Positions 1 through 8,584 of a stretch of DNA of 35,116 nt are shown piece by piece. Numbering within the stretch: position 1 is the first letter of the stretch; the number at the start of each line of letters is the position of its first letter. The translations under genes and the position numbers were made by a program. Source of the DNA: Porticoccaceae bacterium. GTDB taxonomy: Bacteria > Pseudomonadota > Gammaproteobacteria > Pseudomonadales > Porticoccaceae. The notes beneath the pieces were generated by a model. It was given only the letters and a program-made list of their open reading frames with translations, was not told the origin of the DNA and did not search any database. The DNA lies in contig JAPKCN010000003.1 of NCBI GenBank assembly GCA_028822945.1, forward strand, positions 1 to 35,116, written 5' to 3'.

Positions 1-100
1 CGCCGCTTGAAGCATAGGAAACGTCAACGAGAAGTTTAACGGCTCGGTGTTTTTATAACTGCGGCGGGTGGCCGCAGCAGATGGATAAGATGAGGTAGTT

Positions 101-877
101 ATGGCTGCATTGATGAGCGAGCGCGTCACCAGCGTGCACCACTGGAATGATACTCTGTTTAGTTTTCGCACCACGCGCGATCAAACATTTCGATTTAGAA
201 ATGGGCACTTCACAATGATAGGTCTGCCGGCAAAAGAGGGTCGTCCGTTATTGCGCGCCTACAGTATTGCCAGCGCCAATCACGAGCAAGAATTAGAATT
301 CTTTAGTATCAAGGTACCCGACGGTCCACTGACCGCGGTATTGCAGTTACTCGAGGTCGGCGACGAGGTCTTGATAGGCAAAAAAGCGACCGGCACCTTG
401 ATCCCAGACAACATGTTGCCCGGTAAGACTCTTTACTTAATCAGCACTGGCACCGGTCTTGCGCCTTTTATGAGCATTATTAAGGACCCCGAAATCTACG
501 ATCAATACGACAAGGTGATCCTCACTCATGGGGTGCGCAAAGTGTCTGAGTTGGCATATTCGGACTATATCGAAAAGCAGTTGCCGAATGACGAATTTAT
601 GGGCGAGATAGTGAGTGAAAAGTTACTTTATTACCCCACAGTGACTCGCGAGCCCTATCGAAACCAAGGTAGATTGACCGATCTTGTGCGCACCGGCAAG
701 CTGTTCTTGGACTTGCAAGTGGCGTTTCCGAACCTCGAGGATTCGCGGTTTATGATCTGCGGCGGGCCGAGCATGCTGAAAGAGTTTTGCGCAGTATTAA
801 ACGACAAGGGTTTTGTAGAAGCGCGCAGCGGCCGAATGGGACACTACGTAATCGAACGGGCATTCGTTGAGTCGTAA
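101..877 (+). CDS. fpr: Ferredoxin--NADP(+) reductase, Fpr family
   Basis: 258 aa ORF with FAD-binding motif RAYSIAS and NADP-binding motif STGTGLAPFMSI, ending in CGGPSMLKE...GHYVIERAFVES as in Fpr proteins. Confidence 0.93.
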   Translation: MAALMSERVTSVHHWNDTLFSFRTTRDQTFRFRNGHFTMIGLPAKEGRPLLRAYSIASANHEQELEFFSIKVPDGPLTAVLQLLEVGDEVLIGKKATGTLIPDNMLPGKTLYLISTGTGLAPFMSIIKDPEIYDQYDKVILTHGVRKVSELAYSDYIEKQLPNDEFMGEIVSEKLLYYPTVTREPYRNQGRLTDLVRTGKLFLDLQVAFPNLEDSRFMICGGPSMLKEFCAVLNDKGFVEARSGRMGHYVIERAFVES

Positions 878-1111
878 AAGCGCCGAGGCGACTACGACGA
901 ATTAAATAAAATCCAACCGACATCCAGGCGGCTAGACGCTTAACCCAAAAAAATATAGTAGCATCACTCAAATGCAAGTGCCCAGGTAGGTTGCTGGATA
1001 ACAAATCCACTAGTCGGCACGTTATGTCGATGGCCGAATTGTCGGTTGCCGGTGTAACCTGCGATACCTTTCAGTCCGCATAGGGCTTTTGCCAGTTAAG
1101 ACCTAGGCACT

Positions 1112-1144
1112 ACCGCGCGTTGGGTGCGGTTGTTTTTGCCTAGG
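1112..1144. terminator. Nested hairpin, probable bidirectional terminator between convergent fpr and the ferritin-like gene
   Basis: Inner stem ACCGC(1112-1116)/GCGGT(1126-1130) followed by TGTTTTT. Outer stem CCTAGGCA(1102-1109)/TGCCTAGG(1137-1144). Confidence 0.6.
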
Positions 1145-1619
1145 GTTTAAAGACCTCTATCTCACCGGGACTGCGCAGCATTTTATTAACTTCGTCGAGG
1201 TGCAGCGTTTCAGATGTGATCATCTCCCTTGCATATTCTTCGAGCAGTATCGAATTGCTCGACGTCGCCTGTGCCATAAGTTTATGATACATCTGCAGCA
1301 CACTGCGCTCGTGCGCGAGGCTCTCACGCAAGATGTCACCTATGTCATGCTTTTCCGTTTCGAGCAGCGATCCTATTTTAAGTGACGGGTGGCCGCCCAT
1401 CATGGTGACTAGTTCGCCGGCCCGTTGGGCGTGCGCCAAGCCCTCACTGGCGTTGGCTTTCATCCACTCGACAATCGGTATGCGATTGAAGCCATATACC
1501 ATCAATGCATAGTGTGAGTAACGCACCACACCGGCGAGTTCGGCTTCCATAATCTCGTTGAGAATATCGATAGCCTGCTGGTTATTGGTTTCGTCCACGA
1601 GGTTAAACTCCTTTAACAT
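1140..1619 (-). CDS. Bacterioferritin-like / ferritin-like di-iron protein
   Basis: 159 aa with four-helix ferritin pattern: EAELAGVVRYSHY, ASEGLAHAQRAGE, LAHERSVLQMYHKL, SETLHLDEVNKML. Confidence 0.8.
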   Translation of the reverse strand: MLKEFNLVDETNNQQAIDILNEIMEAELAGVVRYSHYALMVYGFNRIPIVEWMKANASEGLAHAQRAGELVTMMGGHPSLKIGSLLETEKHDIGDILRESLAHERSVLQMYHKLMAQATSSNSILLEEYAREMITSETLHLDEVNKMLRSPGEIEVFKP

Positions 1620-1791
1620 GAGTTGAGTACTGCGCCGCTATCATAACCGATCCAAGCGTCGATAGTGGCGGCTATTGATCATTACGACGCACACGCCGCA
1701 AAGCTTTTTATGAACGCAGCTGTTTACGCCTGTCAATAAAGTCGCTTTAATAACTATGTTTAGAGCGTTGGATCACCAGATGGAGGTGTAA

Positions 1792-3813
1792 ATGCATCTA
1801 CAGCACGTAGTAGTAGGCTCTCGATTATCCGCATTGACACTGGTTTGGCTGTCGCTTCTGGGAATGCTGTGCGCGGGGTATGCAAGTGCCAGTTCTGAAC
1901 GCCAAGCGCCTGAGCCCGAGCAACGTGCTAAGCCGCAACTCCCCATCGCAACAGGCTCTGCGCGGCAACACGCAGTATCCCCAGTGGGCAGTGCATCTAC
2001 CCAACTATATTTTGGTGATACTCATCTGCATACCTCGTATTCGTTTGATGCTTATTTAAATGGTAATCGTACTGCCGATCCGGATACCGCTTATCGCTGG
2101 GCGAAGGGTTATCCGGTAGTGCATCCATACAATCGGGTGCGCGTGCAAATTGGCACGCCGCTGGACTTTTTGGTGGTTGCCGACCACGCTGAAATGCTTG
2201 GGTTAATACGCGCCTTGCACACCGATCAAGCGCGTTTAAAAGATCTCGGCATGCCGGGTAATCTGCGTCGCTGGCTATCGATCAAGCGTCTCAGCTGGGC
2301 GATTGACAACAACGAAGGGCTGGCGTTCTTTGGCCGGTTTTTACCGCCCTCGGCGGCCGACCAGAACCATGGTGACCCAGTAGCCGACGTCAATAACAAT
2401 ATTGATGATGTGACGATATTTGGCGATACCAGTGCAAACGTAAAAACCACCTGGGAGGCGATCATAGCGGCCGCCGAGCGCCATAATCAACCGGGAAAAT
2501 TCACTAGCTTGCTGGGTTGGGAGTGGAGTTCAGTGCCCACTGGTGCCAATTTACACCGCGTTGTGGTGACCCCAGATGGCGCCGATGTGGCGCGTCAATA
2601 TAGTCCCTATGGATCCGACAAAAGTCAGTATCCGGAGGATCTGTGGAGCTGGCTCGAAACCACTAGCGAGCGCACTGGCGGGCGTTTTATGGCGATTCCG
2701 CACAACTCAAATATTTCCAAGGGCTATATGTTCGCCAAGACTACTGTGGCCGGTATCGCTATTGATGCTGACTATGCCCGCCGGCGCATGCGCTGGGAGC
2801 CGATTGTCGAGGTGACCCAAATTAAAGGTGACAGCGAGACCCGTAGCCGCTTTTCACCTGATGACGAGTTCGCCGAATTTGAAACCTTTGCGCATTATAT
2901 ACAGACCGACGAGGATCAGTTTATCGATTACGCCGCCGACTATGTGCGTCCTGCGCTTAAAAACGGCCTTGGTCTTGCCGACCGCATCGGTGCCAATCCG
3001 TTTAAATTTGGTCTGATCGGCTCGAGCGATTCGCACTCCGGATTGGCGGCGGTCGAGGAAGACAACTTTTGGGGTAAGATGGGCTTGGACTCCACTCCGG
3101 AAAATAAAACTCGCTCTGCCAATAGCCCGGTGGCTTTTGATGGTTGGGACATGTCGGCGTCTGGTTTAGCGGCGGTTTGGTCTACGGAAAACACGCGCGA
3201 GGCACTTTACGCTGCATTCCAGCGTAAAGAGGTCTACGCCACCACTGGGCCGCGCCTGCGGGTGCAGTTGTTTGCCGGCTGGCACTTTCCCGTTGATGCG
3301 GCGACATCGCGGGCGTTTGCCGAGATTGGCTATCGTCTCGGTGTGCCGATGGGCGCAGATCTGATCGCGGCTGCGGACTCCGACAACACCGACGCACCAG
3401 AATTTTTGGTGAGTGCAGTTAAGGACCCACGCGGAGCTAATTTGGACCGTATTCAAATCGTCAAAGGCTGGCTCGACGCGCGGGGCAATGCCCAAGAGCG
3501 GGTTTATAACGTTGCCTGGTCGGATGGACGGACTATCGATGCGCTGGGTGCTCTGCCGGCGGTCGGCAACAGTGTCGATGTAAGTCGCGCGCGCTACAGC
3601 AACACCATCGGCGCGGCGGAGCTGTCGGTGCGTTGGATCGACCCACGTTTTGATCCAGCACAGCGCGCCTTTTACTATGCTCGGGTGTTGCAAATACCGA
3701 CCCCGCGGAGCGCGCTGTTCGATGCTCTAGCGCTAGGTTTATCGGCACCGCCCAAGGGGTCATCGACCCTCCAGGAACGCGCTTACACGTCGCCAATTTG
3801 GTATCAGCCCTAA
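1792..3813 (+). CDS. DUF3604 domain protein (PHP-like metal-dependent hydrolase fold suspected), exported
   Basis: 673 aa with N-terminal signal-like segment. Motifs YFGDTHLHTSYSFDAYLNG, VVADHAEMLG and IGSSDSHSGL are typical of DUF3604. Confidence 0.88.
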   Translation: MHLQHVVVGSRLSALTLVWLSLLGMLCAGYASASSERQAPEPEQRAKPQLPIATGSARQHAVSPVGSASTQLYFGDTHLHTSYSFDAYLNGNRTADPDTAYRWAKGYPVVHPYNRVRVQIGTPLDFLVVADHAEMLGLIRALHTDQARLKDLGMPGNLRRWLSIKRLSWAIDNNEGLAFFGRFLPPSAADQNHGDPVADVNNNIDDVTIFGDTSANVKTTWEAIIAAAERHNQPGKFTSLLGWEWSSVPTGANLHRVVVTPDGADVARQYSPYGSDKSQYPEDLWSWLETTSERTGGRFMAIPHNSNISKGYMFAKTTVAGIAIDADYARRRMRWEPIVEVTQIKGDSETRSRFSPDDEFAEFETFAHYIQTDEDQFIDYAADYVRPALKNGLGLADRIGANPFKFGLIGSSDSHSGLAAVEEDNFWGKMGLDSTPENKTRSANSPVAFDGWDMSASGLAAVWSTENTREALYAAFQRKEVYATTGPRLRVQLFAGWHFPVDAATSRAFAEIGYRLGVPMGADLIAAADSDNTDAPEFLVSAVKDPRGANLDRIQIVKGWLDARGNAQERVYNVAWSDGRTIDALGALPAVGNSVDVSRARYSNTIGAAELSVRWIDPRFDPAQRAFYYARVLQIPTPRSALFDALALGLSAPPKGSSTLQERAYTSPIWYQP

Positions 3814-4073
3814 TCGCCGAAAACTTCGAGTGCGCTCAGCGTGCGATAGTAAGAGCACATCAAACTAACGAGTATAAAAATTAGATTGTCAGCGTGAGGG
3901 TAATACAGAAAGTGTAGAAGCGTAAAAATAAGACTAAGAGTACCAAAAAGATAATAACTAAATTAAGCCAGCAGAGCCTGTTGCACGCTCTAGTATCCTT
4001 ACCATGGTGTGAGTTTATAAGCCTCGATAGGTATACAGACATGGCTTTTAAATCGAGGTATTTTGGAGTTTTG

Positions 4074-4952
4074 ATGAAAAAAATATTTGCTGAGCCGCTA
4101 TTACAGTTTTTATTGCTGGGGTTAGTTTTGTTTGTTGCAGCGCGCGCGCTACTGCCGCCAGATGCGATCGACGATCGCTACCTAATTATTGTCGACGAAG
4201 GCAAATTGCTTAATTTTATGCAAACTCAAGCGAAGACTTTTCAGCCGCAACAGGCTGCTGCCGCGCTGACCAATATGAGTGCCAAAGACCGCCAGCGACT
4301 AGTCCATGATTACAGTCGCGGCGAGATGTTGTTGCGCGAGGCTATGGCCTTGCAATTGGATCGCAACGACGAAATCATACGCCGTCGATTAATCCAAAAA
4401 ATGGAGTATATTGCGCAGGGATTCTACGACGAGTTAGCGCCTCCAACCGAGACTCAACTGCGAGATTATTTTGGCGAAAACCGCGAGGACTATCGCCGAC
4501 CGGCCGAGGCCACATTTACCCATGTGTTTGTCAGTTTTGAGGGCCGCGATCCAGCTATAGCCGAACATCAGGCGCTGAACCTACTGCTCAAATTGCGTCA
4601 ACAGCAGGTGCCGTTTGAGCAGTCGGGGGGGTTTGGCGAACGTTTTTTGTACAATCGCAATTACGCTGAGCGCAACGACGGCGAAATCAATAGTCACTTT
4701 GGCGATGATTTTGGTCTACAACTATTTGCCTTGCAACCGGCGGTCGACTGGCAGGGGCCGATTCGGTCTGCTTATGGCTATCATCTGGTGCTGCTAAAAA
4801 AGCGCTCGCTAAGCGCCATTCCGGCGTTTGAGCAGGTTGTAGGCGCGGTACTTGCAGATACCCAGCGAAAGCAACAACGACAAATTAAACGCGATGCTAT
4901 TGCCGAAATGATGTCGCAGTATCGGGTTGTTGAACGAGATTCAAGTCGATGA
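4074..4952 (+). CDS. Membrane-anchored PpiC/SurA-type peptidyl-prolyl cis-trans isomerase
   Basis: ORF 3981-4952. ATG 4074 preferred because GGAG sits 5 nt upstream and the protein then begins MKKIFAEPLLQFLLLGLVLFVAARALL. C-terminal rotamase-like GPIRSAYGYHLVLL. Confidence 0.82.
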   Translation: MKKIFAEPLLQFLLLGLVLFVAARALLPPDAIDDRYLIIVDEGKLLNFMQTQAKTFQPQQAAAALTNMSAKDRQRLVHDYSRGEMLLREAMALQLDRNDEIIRRRLIQKMEYIAQGFYDELAPPTETQLRDYFGENREDYRRPAEATFTHVFVSFEGRDPAIAEHQALNLLLKLRQQQVPFEQSGGFGERFLYNRNYAERNDGEINSHFGDDFGLQLFALQPAVDWQGPIRSAYGYHLVLLKKRSLSAIPAFEQVVGAVLADTQRKQQRQIKRDAIAEMMSQYRVVERDSSR

Positions 4953-6103
4953 TCAATGCTCTGCGTGCGCTATTGGCGATCATATTGTTTTGGGTCTGCA
5001 CCAGTTGGGGTCACGAGGGCCGCCCGGTCTACGTAGAGGTGCAGCAGCAGGCGGTCGACAGCTATCGACTCAAATGGAAGATCCCGCCGGTGATGCCAGC
5101 TGGGGAGGAGCCGCTCATCAGTTTGATAGGCAGCGCTTGTGAGTCGCGCTTGCCGATAGCCAACAGGCTCGATGGCGGTTTGGGCGGTATCGACCAGCTA
5201 CCGCAGCCGCGTCGTGCTGGACTTATCGGACGTCTGGACTATCGCTGCGCAGCTAATGTTACCGATTTGGCGGTCAATATCGCCTATCCGAGAACTAATC
5301 CGGCGCTCACATCACTGGTAATTTTCAGCCCTTTGCAAGCCAGCCCAAAGCAGATTTTTTCTAGCCCCGAGCGCGTCACAGTGCCGCTGCTGGCGGATAT
5401 AAGTGGTGGTGAGGTGGCGCGTCAGTATACTCAGGCGGGCATTAAACATATTCTCAGTGGTTACGATCATCTGGCTTTTGTACTGTGTTTGATGATGATC
5501 GCGGGCAATATTCGACGGCTGCTGTTGACCGTTAGCGGCTTTACCCTAGCTCACTCGGTCACCTTGAGCTTGGCGACGCTCGACTGGGTGAGGCTTCCCA
5601 GCGTGCTGGTCGAGACGCTCATTGCGCTGAGTATCCTGCTGTTGGCGGTAGAACTTCACCGGCATATTCTCGGTCGACGCGCCGATATTAGCGGCGACTT
5701 AGATTTGCATGCCGACGTGATTGAGGGCATAGATAGCCGTGTTGTGCAGTCGCCCAAGAGCTTCGACGAGGCGCTGTTAGAGCACAATGCGCCGAGTTTT
5801 ACCTGGCGCTATCCAATTTTGACCGCGGCTTTATTTGGTTTGTTGCACGGCTTTGGTTTTGCCTCGGTACTTCAGGGCCTAGGTCTTCCCGACGACCTTG
5901 TGGTGCCGGCGCTTTTATTCTTTAATCTCGGCGTCGAACTGGGCCAGTTAGCATTTATTGCGTTGGTGTTGGTGCTAGTTACAATCGCCTGGCGCGGCAG
6001 TAGCATCTTGCAGGCGCACTCACACCATGCGCAAGGGCTAGTTATCTACGCCCTTGGTGGCACCAGTGCACTGTGGTTGATCGAGCGGCTAGCAGCCTGG
6101 TAG
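4949..6103 (+). CDS. HupE/UreJ-like membrane protein with N-terminal periplasmic region
   Basis: 384 aa with GIKHILSGYDHLAFVLCLMM, GFTLAHSVTLSLA and FGLLHGFGFASVL...FFNLGVELGQ. ATG overlaps the upstream TGA (ATGA). Confidence 0.85.
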   Translation: MINALRALLAIILFWVCTSWGHEGRPVYVEVQQQAVDSYRLKWKIPPVMPAGEEPLISLIGSACESRLPIANRLDGGLGGIDQLPQPRRAGLIGRLDYRCAANVTDLAVNIAYPRTNPALTSLVIFSPLQASPKQIFSSPERVTVPLLADISGGEVARQYTQAGIKHILSGYDHLAFVLCLMMIAGNIRRLLLTVSGFTLAHSVTLSLATLDWVRLPSVLVETLIALSILLLAVELHRHILGRRADISGDLDLHADVIEGIDSRVVQSPKSFDEALLEHNAPSFTWRYPILTAALFGLLHGFGFASVLQGLGLPDDLVVPALLFFNLGVELGQLAFIALVLVLVTIAWRGSSILQAHSHHAQGLVIYALGGTSALWLIERLAAW

Positions 6104-6199
6104 GGGTTGCCGAATCACTAGCATTATTGTCTACCAAAGGATGCTGGCAGAGATGGGTCGACAGGTGTTAATTGGCGATGGGTCTGAAGGGCTAATGTG

Positions 6200-7003
6200 C
6201 TAGCGCAGGTGACCGAGATATTTTCTAACGACTTGCAGACTTGGCTTAAATAGCTTGGGAGTGCTCGCCAGTATGTGGCCGTTGTCGAGAAACGCCTCGC
6301 CGCCCTGAAAATCGCTGACCATGCCGCCAGCTTCGCGCACCAGTAAGGCTCCGGCGGCAATGTCCCAAGGTTTTAAGTGCATTTCCCAGAACACATCCAT
6401 GCGTCCAGCGGCGACATAGGCCAGATCGAGCGAGGCCACACCAAGACGTCGGATGCCCGCTGAATTATTGGCAAATTCGTGCATCGATCGCAAATAGCCG
6501 CTCATGTCGTCAAACGCCGGGGGGCTAAATGGAATGCCGGTAGCATAGAGTGCACCGTCTTCGGCGAGACGCCCAGAGACTCGAATGCGCCTGCCATTGA
6601 GCATTGAACCGCGACCGCGACTAGCGGTAAATTCCTCACGTTTAAACGGCTCCAAAACGACAGCATGTTCGAGTTTTCCCTTGATCTGGCAGGCTATCGA
6701 GACCGCCACATGGGGAATGCCACGGACAAAATTAGTGGTCCCATCTAGCGGGTCGATAATCCACTCGACGTCACTCTCTAGATTGCCGCTGAGGCCGCCC
6801 TCTTCGCCGCGAAAGCTGTGGTCGGGATAGGCTTTGGAGAGATGGTAGATGATCGATTCTTCTGAGCGGCGGTCTACTTCGGTGACAAAATCGTGGCGGC
6901 CCTTTTCGTCGACCTTGACCAGGTCGAGATTGTCAGCGGCTTTTACGATCATTTCTCCCGCGTCGCGCGCAGCGCGCAGGGCAATGTTGCACATGGGTTG
7001 CAT
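6200..7003 (-). CDS. suhB: Inositol-1-monophosphatase
   Basis: 267 aa with FRGEEGG, WIIDPLDGTTNFVRGIPHVAVSIA and PWDIAAGALLVREAGG motifs. Divergent from trmJ as in many gammaproteobacteria. Confidence 0.95.
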   Translation of the reverse strand: MQPMCNIALRAARDAGEMIVKAADNLDLVKVDEKGRHDFVTEVDRRSEESIIYHLSKAYPDHSFRGEEGGLSGNLESDVEWIIDPLDGTTNFVRGIPHVAVSIACQIKGKLEHAVVLEPFKREEFTASRGRGSMLNGRRIRVSGRLAEDGALYATGIPFSPPAFDDMSGYLRSMHEFANNSAGIRRLGVASLDLAYVAAGRMDVFWEMHLKPWDIAAGALLVREAGGMVSDFQGGEAFLDNGHILASTPKLFKPSLQVVRKYLGHLR

Positions 7004-7137
7004 AGCTATGATCCAGGACGCTCGATAATGTGCCGCATTGTACCAGAGAACCTTGAGTCTGCTACACTACGCGCCGCGCTAATTTTGGCGCATTCCAGAG
7101 CGCGTAAATGCGCCCATTTTGCCGCGAGGGGTCGAAG

Positions 7138-7887
7138 GTGTCGGAGCACAATCAGCGCGAAAATATTCGCATCGTACTGGTCAATACCAGCCACCCCGGA
7201 AATATCGGCGGCGCGGCGCGGGCTATGAAAAATATGGATCTCGACCAACTCTATCTGGTGCAGCCACGCGAGTATCCGGCACCGCGAGCGGTGTGGCGCG
7301 CGGCAGGCGCGCGCGATGTGCTCGACAAAGTCAAAGTGGTCGACAGTGTCGACCAAGCGATCGAGGGCTGCGGTCTGGTGATAGGGACCAGTGCTCGCGA
7401 GCGCAGGATTCCGTGGCCGCTGATCGACCCGCGCCGATGCGGCGAGCGCATCTGGAACGAGGCCAGCAGTCATCCCACCGCGCTGTTATTCGGCCGTGAG
7501 GACCGCGGTCTGACCAATGACGAGTTGCAAAAGTGTCACTACCATGTCCATATTCCGGCCAATCCCGAATACAGTTCACTGAATTTGGCCACCGCAGTGC
7601 AAGTTTTGGCGTATGAGATACGTATGGCGCAACTGGCTGCTCCAGACGGCAAATTGCCGGGCTATAGCGACTGGGATCAACCGCCGGTGACGGCTGAAAA
7701 TCTCGAGCGCTTTCACTCACATTTACAACGGACGATGACCGACATTGGGTTTTATGACCCGGAAAACCCCAAGCAATTGATCACTCGTATGCGCCGGCTA
7801 TTCAATCGCGTCAGACTCGATGAAATGGAAGTCTCGATACTGCGTGGTCTGCTCTCTGCGGTGCAGCGTATAGTTAGTAAGAGCTAG
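7138..7887 (+). CDS. trmJ: tRNA (cytidine/uridine-2'-O-)-methyltransferase
   Basis: SPOUT motifs NTSHPGNIGGAARAMKNM, LLFGREDRGLTNDEL and YSSLNLATAVQVLAYE. GTG 7138 preferred (VSEHNQRENIRIVLVNTSHPGN). Confidence 0.95.
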   Translation: MSEHNQRENIRIVLVNTSHPGNIGGAARAMKNMDLDQLYLVQPREYPAPRAVWRAAGARDVLDKVKVVDSVDQAIEGCGLVIGTSARERRIPWPLIDPRRCGERIWNEASSHPTALLFGREDRGLTNDELQKCHYHVHIPANPEYSSLNLATAVQVLAYEIRMAQLAAPDGKLPGYSDWDQPPVTAENLERFHSHLQRTMTDIGFYDPENPKQLITRMRRLFNRVRLDEMEVSILRGLLSAVQRIVSKS

Positions 7888-8013
7888 ATTTTTCGCGGCC
7901 TGAACACCATATGTGTCACTTGACTAAAACGCGCTGCTATTAGATACTAGTCATCTTCAAACAGCTTCGTAAGATCACCTGCATGACAGTACCAAATGGC
8001 GAGGAAAGTCGCT

Positions 8014-8440
8014 GTGAGATTGTCTAAGAAAGACGTTATTCGGCCACCGCAATGCCCGATTGGACGGTGCATGGTAATGGTCGGTTGCTGGCGATGACAC
8101 CGCAGAGTTAGGTGATTTCATTACCTTACCTCGAGCAGTTGTTCAGGCGGTTGCGCCAAGTAATATGAGTCAGTAGTGTGCGTGGCCCCGGCGATGGTTC
8201 CTACTTGAACCTTAAAGGTTGCGATATCGCCATTTCGGAGATCGTTGTAGCAGTAAATGAGTCGTTAGATACTACCAGTTGCAAGGGTAAGCGTGATTGC
8301 CAAGGCAAAAAAGTGTGCCTGAAACATGCTGGGGGGGTGAGTTGGGTAGTGAGATACATAATTTTTTGAGTAGTATTTTATTGGCTGATCTTAGCAGCCG
8401 AAAGGAAACTCAGCGAATTTCAAAACGCCAGTCGGTATAG
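8014..8440 (+). pseudogene. iscR: Decayed iscR (Rrf2-family Fe-S regulator)
   Basis: Reading from 8034: RYSATAMPDWTVHGNGRLLAMTPQS*VISLPYLEQLFRRLRQVI*VSSVRGPGDGSYLNLKGCDIAISEIVVAVNESLDTTSCKGKRDCQGKKVCLKHAG, collinear with IscR. Stops at 8109 (TAG) and 8166 (TGA). Frameshift near 8031 (RLSKK before it is in another frame) and another near the G7 run at 8331-8337, after which EIHNFLSSILLADLSSRKETQRISKRQ continues. Confidence 0.92.
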
Positions 8441-8540
8441 CCGTTGGCGTTGTCAGAATTCGATGCCCACGAGCGTGCGAGGGTCGACACGGCGATGCAG
8501 GACATAATTCCACCAGTGGTGATTGCACGCTAAGACATTT

Positions 8541-8546
8541 TATAAT
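8541..8546 (+). promoter_or_regulatory. Candidate -10 element (TATAAT) upstream of iscS
   Basis: Exact TATAAT 55 nt before the iscS ATG. No good -35 at 16-18 nt (nearest TTGCAC at 8523 leaves a 12-nt spacer). Confidence 0.4.
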
Positions 8547-8568
8547 ACGAAGTTTTACATGATAACCC

Positions 8569-8584
8569 GCAGGCCAACGCCTGC
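8569..8584 (+). promoter_or_regulatory. Hairpin in iscS 5' leader
   Basis: GCAGGC-CAAC-GCCTGC, 6-bp perfect stem just upstream of the GGAGAG Shine-Dalgarno (8591). Confidence 0.4.

Noticed and set aside
750-1010. 86-aa minus-strand ORF over the fpr 3' end
   Set aside because: Overlaps fpr and has no protein-like features.
3166-3693. 175-aa minus-strand ORF within the DUF3604 gene
   Set aside because: Antisense overlap with a well-supported CDS and low-complexity Arg/His composition.
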